A DNA stretch of 64,000 bases from positions 4,712,001 to 4,776,000 of the forward strand of contig NZ_CP108095.1 of assembly GCF_036194065.1 (NCBI RefSeq), read 5' to 3'. The position numbers and the translations under genes were made by a program. This DNA comes from Streptomyces sp. NBC_00239 (GTDB taxonomy: Bacteria > Actinomycetota > Actinomycetes > Streptomycetales > Streptomycetaceae). The notes under the pieces are model-generated. The model searched no databases, was not told where the DNA came from, and was given only the letters and a program-made list of their open reading frames with translations. Positions 8,001 through 16,300 of this stretch are shown here, piece after piece. Numbering within the stretch: position 1 is the first letter of the stretch; every line of letters starts with the position of its first letter.

Positions 8001-9090
8001 CGTGGTCGACCCGCGGCTGCCCGACCCGGCCGTCGGCGTCACCGCGACCCCCGCACGGATCCTCACCGGCGAGCAGTCCACCGTGGTGTGGACGGTCCGC
8101 AACCTCGGCGACGCCGCCGCCGAGGGCGTGGTGCTCGTACCGCTGCTGCCCGACGGCGTCACCGTCGTGTCCGAGTCCCCGGCCTGCGTGCCCGAACCGC
8201 CGGTGCCGCCCGCGCCCCCCGGGCCGCCCGCGCCGACCGGCTGCGTGCTCGGCGACCTCGCGCCGGGCGCGGCGGTCACCCTGACCCGGGTGGTCACCGC
8301 GGGCGCGCCGCTGCGCGGGGCCGTCGTCGGCGTGGTGACCGCCGAAGCCGACTCCAACCCGACCAACAACACCGCGGCCACCCCGCTGACCGTGGACCGG
8401 CAGCCGCCCCCGCCCGCGACCCGCTCCGCCGACCCCAACGCGGCGGTGACCGCGGGCCCCCGTACCGCCTACACGGGCGGCCGGGTCACGGCCGAGGCGG
8501 TGGTGCGCAACGGCGGCCCGGTCAAGGCCACCGGACTGCGGCTGACGGTGACCGTGCCGGCCGGGATGCGGCTGGTGTCGGCGACCCGGCCGGGCTGCCT
8601 GACCGCGGCCGGCTGCCCGGTGCCGGACATGGCGCCGCGCGGCCGGTTCGCCGTACGGCTCGTGCTGGCGGCGGAAACGGCCCTGACCGGGGCCGTCACG
8701 GCGACCGTCACCACCACCGGCACCGACCGCAACCCGGCGAACAACACGGCGAGCGCGGCCGTGACCGTACGGGCGCCGCTGCTCGTGCTCACCCCGCCGC
8801 TGGGGCCGCCGGGGTCGGTGACCCAGGCGCACGGCAGCGCCTTCCCGCCGGGGGCGACCGTACGGCTGCGGTGGAGCAAGGGCGTCACCGTGGCGTCCGC
8901 GCCGGTCGTGGTGCGGGCGGACGGGACCTTCACGGCGCCGGTGCTGGTCCTCGTCCAGGACGCGCTGGGCGAACGGAAACTGACGGCCACGCACGCGGTC
9001 GCCCGGGCGGCGCTGTTCCGGCCGGTGCGCGCGCCGTATCTGGTGGTGCCCGGGGTGCTCCAGCCCTCCGACTTCCAGTGGCGGAGGTGA
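5029..9090 (+). CDS. Secreted TolB-like beta-propeller with DUF11/CARDB-type repeats
   Basis: The protein (1353 residues from the GTG at 5029) starts with a Sec signal peptide: basic RRG, a hydrophobic core and a VRA cleavage site. The frame is open to 4756 without a better start. About eight propeller strands follow, each with the SPDGxxLAF-type signature (PAWSPDGTKLAFARW, PAWSPDGARLAFSRYY, PAWSPSGNRLAVDVR). After them come at least four DUF11/CARDB-like beta domains (VRVQLPPGLTPV, ATLPPGLTVV, PLLPDGVTVV, VTVPAGMRLV) with regular NPTNNTA-type endings. A repeat element lies in frame at 6670-6766. The gene is 7 bases from the Pvc16-like gene, so it is probably co-transcribed with the CIS. A secreted partner is odd beside a cytoplasmic CIS. 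Its role is unknown. Confidence 0.75.
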   Translation: MRRGLVAGLAVALVAAVPAGGPVRADQEDRAGTAALAAVAAPAPLDPPAPDPGRIAYIGDGPHRSVVTVAVGGPLTPLLPVGRAGNDCQARARGDDLVWVSDRDGTGEGLFRRTGDGPVTRVLARTGWRIADPVLSPDREWIAFVSWEGDGPDLTSASGRRCDEESIGAGTDAKPGVYVVRTDGTGLREAVPDADWADWSPDGAELVFTRAGRAWRTTVAAGGTPRPVTPAGVDASKPVWEPAAPDAPRSKDRIAYVTTVERDTGDGTVTDQVLATVPAAAGGAVAPVPLARGGYEDDHRQVAWAPDGSRLLFLSGEPYLVDPEPRPCGLCRGEPVFADDDVQLYETEGVSWYTAAGGAPQILLSGTDPEAFNIESSRSQAPLDRLQLRAAQGEESVLSDPAYAPDGRRLAFVATTGPADLPATERILIGGDGQLAAAVPLQYTGMDPGEHHGRPAWSPDGTKLAFARWAAPDPDRPQPDGQIAVVDLAAGPGAGRLLYTVPGVVPPGGSGRCLTDDRDPAWSPDGARLAFSRYYTCLPGPIDPGLNGVARGSAPDPAPRTPAGVDTARRRASNAGEAEGAALVAAQDLRDRHIWTAPAAASGAQTDLSQKQCNGPNDPCRVVDLRPAYRPGGNEIAYVRQTTTYVPPRISRVNSGYDGARMVLAVREDGSGCRSVIPAAATCPLRVGDWPAGLDFDRPDNPAWSPSGNRLAVDVRQDYGDGGHVNRLMVLDPAGTDTAILPGKIRNSQSQPTWQASADLRLYVTTDDSPLLLGATAQVGILLENWGIATSPGATVRVQLPPGLTPVDPLPAGCAADPAPGAEGVLTCTVGPLAAESNIEIPLALKGAALGDQPVTATATGTLPDHVPGDNEARLVITVVAADLAVTATAVPPVVRINQPSTVTFTVKNTGTAEAAGVLLKATLPPGLTVVTGTPCPDTGCPLGSLKPGESGTVVLGLTAPNAFTGTIEGTASTATVDPDSENDTAQVDLTVVDPRLPDPAVGVTATPARILTGEQSTVVWTVRNLGDAAAEGVVLVPLLPDGVTVVSESPACVPEPPVPPAPPGPPAPTGCVLGDLAPGAAVTLTRVVTAGAPLRGAVVGVVTAEADSNPTNNTAATPLTVDRQPPPPATRSADPNAAVTAGPRTAYTGGRVTAEAVVRNGGPVKATGLRLTVTVPAGMRLVSATRPGCLTAAGCPVPDMAPRGRFAVRLVLAAETALTGAVTATVTTTGTDRNPANNTASAAVTVRAPLLVLTPPLGPPGSVTQAHGSAFPPGATVRLRWSKGVTVASAPVVVRADGTFTAPVLVLVQDALGERKLTATHAVARAALFRPVRAPYLVVPGVLQPSDFQWRR
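6670..6766. repeat. Family A repeat inside the propeller gene
   Basis: GGGGCTCCGCCCCGGACCCC and two copies of TCGAACGCCGGCG match family A elements from intergenic gaps. Read in frame they give RGSAPDPAPRTPAGVD and RRRASNAGEAE, inserted between propeller strands. The encoded stretch looks like translated repeat rather than propeller sequence. Confidence 0.75.
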
Positions 9091-9097
9091 CGGCCGC

Positions 9098-9892
9098 GTG
9101 ATCCACGAAGTCGACGAGGCGCTGCGGGAGCTGGTGCGGGCCGAGGCGGTGGGGGAGGGCTCGGAGATCGACGTGGTGTTCGACGCGCCGACCCGGGACT
9201 GGGCGGCCCGGCGCAACACGCCCACGGTCAACCTGTACCTGTACGACATCCGGGAGGACCTGCGGCGCCGCTCGCGGGGACGCCAGAACATCTACGACGA
9301 GACCGGCCGGATCACGGCACGGACCCTGCCGCCCCGCTACTTCAAACTGTCGTACCTGATCAGCGCCTGGACGCAGCGGCCGGAGGACGAACACCGGCTG
9401 CTGGCCGCGCTGTTGGCGTGCTTCCTGCGCCACGACGCGCTGCCCGCCACCCGGCTCGGGCCAGAACTCACCGCCACCGGGCTGCCGGTGCCGGTGTCGA
9501 TCGCACTGCCGCCGCCGGAGGACCGGGCGTTCGCGGATGTGTGGTCGGCGCTCGGCGGCGAGCTGAAACCGTCGCTGGACGTGGTGGTGAGCGCGCCGGT
9601 GGCGACGGCCCCGGTGTACGAGGCGGGACCGCCGGTGGAGGACGGGCTGGTGGTGGGGCTCTCGGACATGGAACCGGATGCCGAGTCGGCGGCTGGTGCT
9701 GGTGCTGGTGCTGGTGCCGGTGCCGGTGCCGGTGTGGATGCCGGTGCCGGTGCCGGTGCCGGTGCCGAAGCGGATCCGGGGGCGGGTGGCGGCGCCCCGC
9801 GGGGCGGGGGGCGGGTGCCGCGGCCCCGGGGGCCGCGGGCGCGCCGGCGGGGCGAGGGCGCGGGCGAGGGCGGGAACGGGGGCGCGGGCTGA
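9098..9892 (+). CDS. Pvc16/Afp16-like CIS tail-terminator protein (DUF4255)
   Basis: The first ~170 of 264 residues are a DUF4255 (Pvc16 N-terminal) domain, recognised by NTPTVNLYLYDIREDLRRR, LPPRYFKLSYLISAWTQRPEDEHRLL and the later LPVPVSIALPPPED. In characterised systems this protein caps the sheath and tube at the end away from the baseplate. The C-terminal ~65 residues are an Ala-Gly repeat encoded by a run of GGTGCT/GGTGCC hexamers (about 9690-9770) followed by a Gly/Arg-rich tail. GTG at 9098 has GGAGGTGA 6 bases or more upstream. Its stop overlaps the ATPase start (ATGA), implying translational coupling. Confidence 0.9.
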   Translation: MIHEVDEALRELVRAEAVGEGSEIDVVFDAPTRDWAARRNTPTVNLYLYDIREDLRRRSRGRQNIYDETGRITARTLPPRYFKLSYLISAWTQRPEDEHRLLAALLACFLRHDALPATRLGPELTATGLPVPVSIALPPPEDRAFADVWSALGGELKPSLDVVVSAPVATAPVYEAGPPVEDGLVVGLSDMEPDAESAAGAGAGAGAGAGAGVDAGAGAGAGAEADPGAGGGAPRGGGRVPRPRGPRARRRGEGAGEGGNGGAG

Positions 9893-11913
9893 TGGACTAC
9901 CTGCTGGGGCGGCTGGAACTGGTCGAGGCGCGGGTGCGGCAGGCGGTGGCGGCCCGGCGAGCCGCCGACCCGGAGGCGGACGACCCGTTCCGCGGGCTGT
10001 ACCTGTCCGACGAGACCGTCCAGCGGATCCTGGACGCACCGCAGACCGTCCCCTGGCCCGAACCCGTGGACGTACCGGACCGGGAGGCGCTCGCCACGGC
10101 GGCCGAAGGCTCCCGGCTGTACGCGGTGCAGTGCTCCTTCGGGCTCCAGGAGCTGGACACCGAGCTGCTGCTGATCGCGCTCGCCCCCGACCTCGACCGG
10201 CGGTTCGAGCAGCTCTACGGGTACCTCAACGACGACGTCACGCGGCGCCGCCCCACCATCGGGCTGGCACTGGGCCTGTGCGGGGTGCCCGCCGTGTCGG
10301 CGGCCGCCCGCGCCCGGCTGTCCCCCGACGGGCCGCTCCTACGGGGCGGCCTGCTGCTCGTGGAGGAAGCCGAACGGCCGTTCCTCGGACGGTCGTTGCG
10401 GGTGCCGGACCGGGTCGCAGCCCACCTGCTCGGCCACGACGCGATCGACCCGGACCTCGCCGACGTACTGCGTCCGGCGCCCGCCGGCGCGCTGCCGGCC
10501 GCGGTCGCCGGCGACCTGCCGCAGCGCCTCGCGCACTGCGTCACCCACGCCCAACTGCCCGTCTACCTGCGGGAAGCGGCGGGCGGCACCGCCCGCGAGG
10601 TGGCTGTCGACGCGCTCGCCGGGGCCGGGCGGGACGCGCTGCTGCTCGACCTGACCCGGCTGGCGGCCCGTACGGGTACGGAAGCGGCGGCGCTGGTCGC
10701 GGCAGCCGGTCGGGAGGCGGCCCTCGCCGGAGCCGGACTGGTCGCCGGACCCGTGGAGGCGCTGCGCGAATCGGTGGAGGTGCTGCGGGCGCTGGCCGGT
10801 CTGCGGACGCCCGTTCTGCTGACCGGGCAGGTGGGCTGGGACCCGCAATGGGCCGACCGTACGCCGCTGTTGGTCGAGACCGAACGGATCGGCGCGGCGG
10901 CCCGCGCCGAACTGTGGCGGTCGGTGCTGGGCGGCGGCGTCGGCCCCTCGGTCGCCGCCTTCGTCCTCACGCCCGAACAGATGCGGCGCGCGGCCGGCGC
11001 GGCCCGGCAGCAGGCGGTCCTCGCGGACGGGCCGGTGGGGGAACGGGAACTGCTGCGCGGGGCGCGCGCCCAGAACACGTCCGGGCTGGAACGGCTGGCC
11101 CGGCGGATCCGGCCGACCGTGGGCTGGGAGGACCTGGTGCTGCCGGCGGGCGTACTGGGGCAGCTGCGCGAACTGGCCGCGCGGGCCCGCCACCGGGACC
11201 GGGTGCTCGGCGACTGGGGGATGCGGCCGGGCGGCGGGCGCGGGCGCGGCGTGATGGCACTGTTCGCGGGCGACTCGGGCACCGGCAAGACGATGTCGGC
11301 GGAGGTCGTCGCGGGCGCGCTCGGCCTCGACCTGTACACGGTGGACCTGGCGACGGTCGTGGACAAGTACGTCGGCGAGACCGAGAAGAACCTCGAACGG
11401 ATCTTCACCGAGGCCGCCGGGGTCAACGGCGTGCTGCTCTTCGACGAGGCGGACGCGGTCTTCGGGAAGCGGTCGGAGGTCAAGGACGCGCATGACCGCT
11501 ACGCGAACGTGGAGAGCGCGTACCTGCTCCAGCGGATGGAGACGTTCGACGGGCTGGCGGTGCTCGCCACGAACCTGCGGGCCAACCTCGACGAGGCGTT
11601 CACGCGGCGGCTCGACCTGGTGGTCGACTTCCCGCTGCCCGACGCGGAGCAGCGGCTCGCGCTGTGGGACCGGTGCCTGGGCGCGGCGCTGCCGCGGGGG
11701 GAGGACCTCGACCTCGGCTTCTGCGCCCGGTCCTTCGAACTGGCGGGCGGCGACATCCGGTCGGCGGCGGTGACGGCGGCGTACCTGGCGGCCGACGCGG
11801 GGCGGGCGGTGTCGATGACGGACCTGGTGGTGGCGGTGGGGCGGGAGTACCGGAAGCTGGGGCGGCTCTGCCTGGAGAGCGAGTTCGGGGTGTGGGTGGG
11901 GGCCGTGCGGTAG
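9892..11913 (+). CDS. CIS AAA+ ATPase (Pvc15/Afp15-like)
   Basis: A 673-residue protein. The first ~430 residues are the helical region seen in CIS ATPases. The AAA+ module follows: Walker A GDSGTGKT near residue 460, DLATVVDKYVGETEKNL, Walker B VLLFDEADAVFGKR near 517, and a sensor/arginine-finger segment ATNLRANLDEAFTRRLD. AAA+ proteins of this type occur in nearly all eCIS clusters and are thought to help assembly or unfold cargo. ATG at 9892 overlaps the stop of the Pvc16-like gene. A 420-base gap with repeats follows, so this is probably the end of an operon. Confidence 0.92.
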   Translation: MDYLLGRLELVEARVRQAVAARRAADPEADDPFRGLYLSDETVQRILDAPQTVPWPEPVDVPDREALATAAEGSRLYAVQCSFGLQELDTELLLIALAPDLDRRFEQLYGYLNDDVTRRRPTIGLALGLCGVPAVSAAARARLSPDGPLLRGGLLLVEEAERPFLGRSLRVPDRVAAHLLGHDAIDPDLADVLRPAPAGALPAAVAGDLPQRLAHCVTHAQLPVYLREAAGGTAREVAVDALAGAGRDALLLDLTRLAARTGTEAAALVAAAGREAALAGAGLVAGPVEALRESVEVLRALAGLRTPVLLTGQVGWDPQWADRTPLLVETERIGAAARAELWRSVLGGGVGPSVAAFVLTPEQMRRAAGAARQQAVLADGPVGERELLRGARAQNTSGLERLARRIRPTVGWEDLVLPAGVLGQLRELAARARHRDRVLGDWGMRPGGGRGRGVMALFAGDSGTGKTMSAEVVAGALGLDLYTVDLATVVDKYVGETEKNLERIFTEAAGVNGVLLFDEADAVFGKRSEVKDAHDRYANVESAYLLQRMETFDGLAVLATNLRANLDEAFTRRLDLVVDFPLPDAEQRLALWDRCLGAALPRGEDLDLGFCARSFELAGGDIRSAAVTAAYLAADAGRAVSMTDLVVAVGREYRKLGRLCLESEFGVWVGAVR

Positions 11914-12040
11914 CGCTCCGCGGGGGTGGGGGGTCATCGGGCCTGGCCTGGCGTGGCCGTTTGGCGCCGCCGGGCCCGGCCGGGTTGCCTGGGCGGGGAG
12001 GGACGGGGCGGGGCTGGTCGGTCGGGTGCGGGCCGTCCGT

Positions 12041-12145
12041 GGCCGGTCGCGCAGTTCCCCGCGCCCCTGGGGGTGCTGTGGCGGGTGGTTGGGTGCGGGT
12101 CGTCTGGGGCTGGTCGCGCAGTTCCCCGCGCCCCTGGGGTGGCTG
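12041..12145. repeat. Two copies of dispersed repeat family B, intergenic
   Basis: The string GCGCAGTTCCCCGCGCCCCT occurs twice, near 12050 and 12117, with similar flanks (GGTCGTCTGGGGCTGGTC type). Family B also occurs in opposite orientation inside the effector-like gene at 13545-13770. The rest of the 11914-12333 gap is G-rich and holds no gene I can support. Confidence 0.8.
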
Positions 12146-12333
12146 TGGGGGGTGGTTGGGGGTGGGGCGTCTGGGGCTGGGCGCGTGGTCTTTCGTGTCC
12201 CTGGGGGCGGGGAGGGTGCTCGATTGGGCAGGGGTGGGTGCCCGGTGGGGGTGCTCGGGGGGCTGGGGGATCGGGGGCGGGGGCGGGATGGTGGTGGGGA
12301 GGGCTGTCCGCTGGGGATCGCAGGGGGACGCAC

Positions 12334-13062
12334 ATGCAGGGACACGGTCACGGCCACGGACATGACCACGAGCACGGGACGGAAGCCGAGTCCGGGAACG
12401 CGGCGCGCGGCAAGGCGGGGCCCGAGGGTGCGCCGGACGCGCTGCTGATGCGGGCGGCGGTCGAGGGGCGGCCCGAGGTGCTCGGGGCCGGAGGGATGCT
12501 GCGGCTCCAGCGGTCGCTCGGGAACGCCGGGGCCGCGGCGGCCCTCCAGCGGTCGTCGGTGCACGACGTGGTCGGCTCGGGCGGCGGACGGGCGCTCGAC
12601 CCGGAGGTCCGCGAGGACATGGAGGGCCGGCTCGGCCACGACTTCGGCGACGTACGGGTCCACACCGACGGCGCCGCGCACGACTCGGCGAAGTCCGTCA
12701 ACGCGCACGCCTACACGGTCGGTTCGCACATCGTCTTCCAGCGGGACGCCTACGACCCCGGCTCCCACCAGGGCCGGACCACCCTCGCGCACGAGCTGAC
12801 GCACGTGGTGCAGCAGCGGTCCGGACCGGTGGACGGGACGGAGACGGAGGGCGGGATCAAGGTCAGCGACCCGGGCGACCGCTTCGAGCGCGAGGCGGTC
12901 GCCACCGCCGACCGCGCGATGTCCGCCCCCGCCCCCGTCGCCCCGGTGCAACGCGCCGCCGAAGACGGTCCAGGACCGGAACCCGCACCCGAGCTCCCCG
13001 GCACCGGAGCCTCCGTACAACGAGCCGAGGAAGCCGAAGAGGAAGAAGCCCCGGCCGAGTAG
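12334..13062 (+). CDS. eCIS-associated DUF4157 (HELTH) protein
   Basis: A 242-residue protein opening with a His-rich tail (HGHGHGHDHEHG). Residues 55-73 carry the LQRSLGNAGAAAALQR motif common to eCIS cargo-type proteins. The DUF4157 domain spans about 88-165: LDPEVREDMEGRLGHDFGDV, VGSHIVFQRDAY and the zincin-type signature LAHELTHVVQQ (H153, E154, H157). DUF4157 is the domain most strongly associated with eCIS loci and is often fused to toxins; proteolysis has been proposed. Here it stands alone, with a Pro/Glu-rich tail containing PVQR and SVQR. ATG at 12334 has CAGGGGG 6 bases upstream. Probably processes or escorts the large protein encoded next. Confidence 0.9.
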   Translation: MQGHGHGHGHDHEHGTEAESGNAARGKAGPEGAPDALLMRAAVEGRPEVLGAGGMLRLQRSLGNAGAAAALQRSSVHDVVGSGGGRALDPEVREDMEGRLGHDFGDVRVHTDGAAHDSAKSVNAHAYTVGSHIVFQRDAYDPGSHQGRTTLAHELTHVVQQRSGPVDGTETEGGIKVSDPGDRFEREAVATADRAMSAPAPVAPVQRAAEDGPGPEPAPELPGTGASVQRAEEAEEEEAPAE

Positions 13063-13350
13063 CCGGAGCCGGGCCGAGCCCGCCGAGACCCGGCCCGGCC
13101 GCCAACCGGCGCGGCGACGGGGCGGTGGTCCGGGTCGACTCGGCGAACCGGGCGGATCCGGCGGCGGGCGCGCGATGCGGGAACGAGACGGTGGGCTGGT
13201 TGGACCGGCCGATCCAGGCGGTCCTGGCGGACCGGAGGGGACCGGTGGCGGGCGCGGGGTGCCGGCGCGGGAACGGGGAGATGGGCGGGGTGGATCGGGT
13301 GGATCGGGTGGTGCGGGCGGAGGTTCGGTGTCGGTGAGGGTGCGGCGGCG

Positions 13351-16300
13351 GTGAAGGCCGGGGCGGACCGGGCCGGGGGCCGGGACACCGCCGGGGAGGC
13401 GAAGGCGCCGGCCCGGCGGACCTCCGACGCGCCCGCGGCCCCGGCGGTACGGACCCGGGCGCTGGACGTACGAGCCGTCCAGCGCTTGCAGAGCCGCGCG
13501 GGCAACGCGGCGGTGGCCGCCCTGGTAGCCCGCCCAACCACCCCAGCGACGCGCGGAACTGCGCGACCGGCCGCGGACGGTCCGCAGCCGACCGTCCAGG
13601 CCACCCCCGACGGGGCGCACGCCGAGCGACGGGCCGAGTCCACTCCAGGGGCGCGGGGAACTGCGCGACCGGCCGCGGACGGTCCGCAGCCGACCGTCCA
13701 GGCCGCCACCGACCAGGCGCACGCCGAGCGACGGGTCGGCCCGCCCCAGGGGCGCGGGGAACTGCGCGACGGACCCGTCGCGCCGGAGCGGGGCGTGCCG
13801 GACGGCGGGGCCGCGCGGCGGATGCCCGTACAGCGGCTGGACGCCGGCACGCTGCCGGCCCCGCCGGCCGGGCTGACGCCAGCGACCGACCCGCGGTTCA
13901 GGAAGGTCGCGCAGGATCTGCGGGCCAAGAAGAACGCCCTCGCCAAGCACCCGAGCGCCCCCTCACAGGCGAAGGCCGCGCAAGCCGCGGCCAAGGCCCC
14001 CGGCGACGACAAGGAGGCGCAGGCCAAGGCCGCCCAGGCCGCGGAGATGGGCACGGCGCGCCCCGCCGCCTTCGACAAGGCGGCGTTCGTCGCGGCGGTG
14101 TCGGCGGCGATAGCCGCCAAGGCGCCGAAGACCCTCGACGAGGCGGACAAGTTCACCCAGTCGGGGAAGGCCGACGAGGTCAAGGGCGAGGTGTCCGGTC
14201 AGGTCAAGGCCGGCAAGGACGGCTCCGCCAAGGACGTCGCCGAGAAGACGGCGAAGGCTCCCGACGAGTCGAAGGCCGTGGAGAAGCCGGTCACCCCGCT
14301 GCCGGGCCAGCCCGCGCCGCCGGCCCTCGCCCCGCCCGACCCCAAGGCGGCGGCCGTCGCCAAGGCCCCGCCGGAGCAGACCGATCTGAGTACGGGTCCC
14401 AAGGAGACCGACGCCATGATGGCGGAGGCCAAGGTGACCCCGGAGCAACTGGCGCACTCCAACGAGCCGCAGTTCGCGCAGGCCCTGTCCGCGAAGAAGG
14501 AGTCCGACGCGCACGCGGCGGCCGCGCCGGCGCAGTTCCGGGCGGCCGAGGACGCCCGGGTGGCCGCCGAGCAGGGCGGCGCCGCCGCAGCGGGCCCCGC
14601 CGGCCTCCAGGCGATGACGGCGGCGCGGGCCGGCGCGGGCCGGCAGGTGGCGGCCGGCCAGGGCGCGGCCCAGTCCAAGGAGGAGCAGGAACGGGCCCGG
14701 GTCGCGGGGGAGATCAAGGGGATCTTCGACGCGGCGAAGAAGGACGTCGAGGGGATCCTCGGCGGGCTGGACGACGAGGTCGACAAGGCCTTCGACGCGG
14801 GCCAGAAGGCGGCCAAGGCGGCCTTCGACACCGACCACCAGACCAAGATGAAGGCCTGGAAGGACGAGCGGTACTCGGGCGTGACGGGGGCCGCCCGCTG
14901 GCTGGCGGACGCCGTCCTCGACCCGCCGCCGCGCGCCAACCAGATCTTCGCCGAGGCCCGCGTGGTCTACGAGCGCGAGATGAAGGCGTGCATCTCGAAC
15001 ATCGCCGACCTGATCGGCAAGCGGCTCGGCGACGCCACCGCCCGGATCGCGGACGCCAAGGCGAAGATCGCGGCGAAGGTCGCCGAACAGCCCGCGTCAC
15101 TGCGGAGGTTCGCGCAGCAGGCGGCCGACGGGATCGGCGGCGAGTTCACGGCGCTTGAGTCCGCCGTCTCCGAGAAGTCGCAGGGCCTGGTGGACGGCCT
15201 CGCCGAGAAGTACGTGGCGGCGCGCAACGAACTCGACGACGAGATCAAGAAGCTCCAGGAGGAGAACAAGGGGCTGCTGGGCAAGGCCAAGGACGCCGTC
15301 GCCGGCACGATCGAGACCGTCCTGAAGCTGAAGGACATGCTGCTGGGGGTGCTGGCGCGGGCCGCCGGCGCCATCGACAAGATCATCGCGAATCCGATCG
15401 GCTTCCTCGGCAACCTCGTCAACGCCGTCAAGGGCGGCGTACTGGCCTTCGGCGCGCGGATCGGCGAACACCTCAAGAACGGCCTCAAGCAGTGGCTGTT
15501 CGGTCAGCTGTCGGCGGGCGGCATCGAGATCCCGGAGACCTTCGACGCCAAGGGCATCGTCAAACTGATCCTGTCGATCCTCGGCCTGACCTGGACGAAC
15601 ATCCGCGCCCGGGTGGTGGCCCGGATCGGCGAGCGGGCCATGAAGTCCCTGGAGAGCGGCTTCGAGATGGTCCAGGTGCTCGTCACCGAGGGCATCGGCG
15701 GACTGTGGAAGTGGATCGTCGAGAAGCTGTCCGACCTCAAGGACACCGTGATCGGCGCGATCAAGGACTTCGTGATCGAGAAGATCGTCACGGCCGGCAT
15801 CACCTGGATCGTGTCCCTGCTCAACCCGGCCTCCGCCTTCGTACGGGCCTGCAAGGCGATCTACGACGTCGTGATGTTCTTCGTGAACCGGGCGGCACAG
15901 ATCAAGAGCTTCGTCGACTCGGTCCTCGACTCCATCGAATCCATCGCGGGCGGCGGAGGCGGCGCCGTCACCGGCCTCATCGAGCAGAGCCTGGCCAAGG
16001 CGATCCCGGTCGTCCTCGACTTCCTCGCCAGCCTGCTCGGCCTCGGCGGCATCTCTGCGAAGATCAAGTCGATCCTGGAGAAGGTCCAGGCACCCGTCAT
16101 GAAGGTCGTGGACTGGGTCATCGGCAAGATCGTGGGCGCCGGCCAGAAGGTCCTCTCCAAGCTGAAGGCGAAGGTCCGCGGCGGCGACGACTCCCCGGAG
16201 GGCAAGCAGGCCCGCCTCGACAAGGGCATGGCCGCCGCCCTGCGCGCGGTCAACGCCCTGCCCGGCAAGGGCGTCGCGCGGGCCGCCATCACCCCGGTCC

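Noticed and set aside
6850..9291. 813-residue open frame on the minus strand opposite the propeller gene
   Set aside because: It has Arg/Gly/His-rich translated antisense composition, no domain, and lies wholly opposite a gene with clear domains. High GC leaves long antisense frames open.
13125..13337. 70-residue open frame between the DUF4157 and effector-like genes
   Set aside because: No ribosome site or family resemblance; composition is a GC-rich shadow. The 288-base gap holds nothing else I can support.
10339..13950. 1203-residue minus-strand open frame
   Set aside because: It spans the opposite strand of the ATPase, DUF4157 and effector-like genes. Composition is typical of an antisense shadow.
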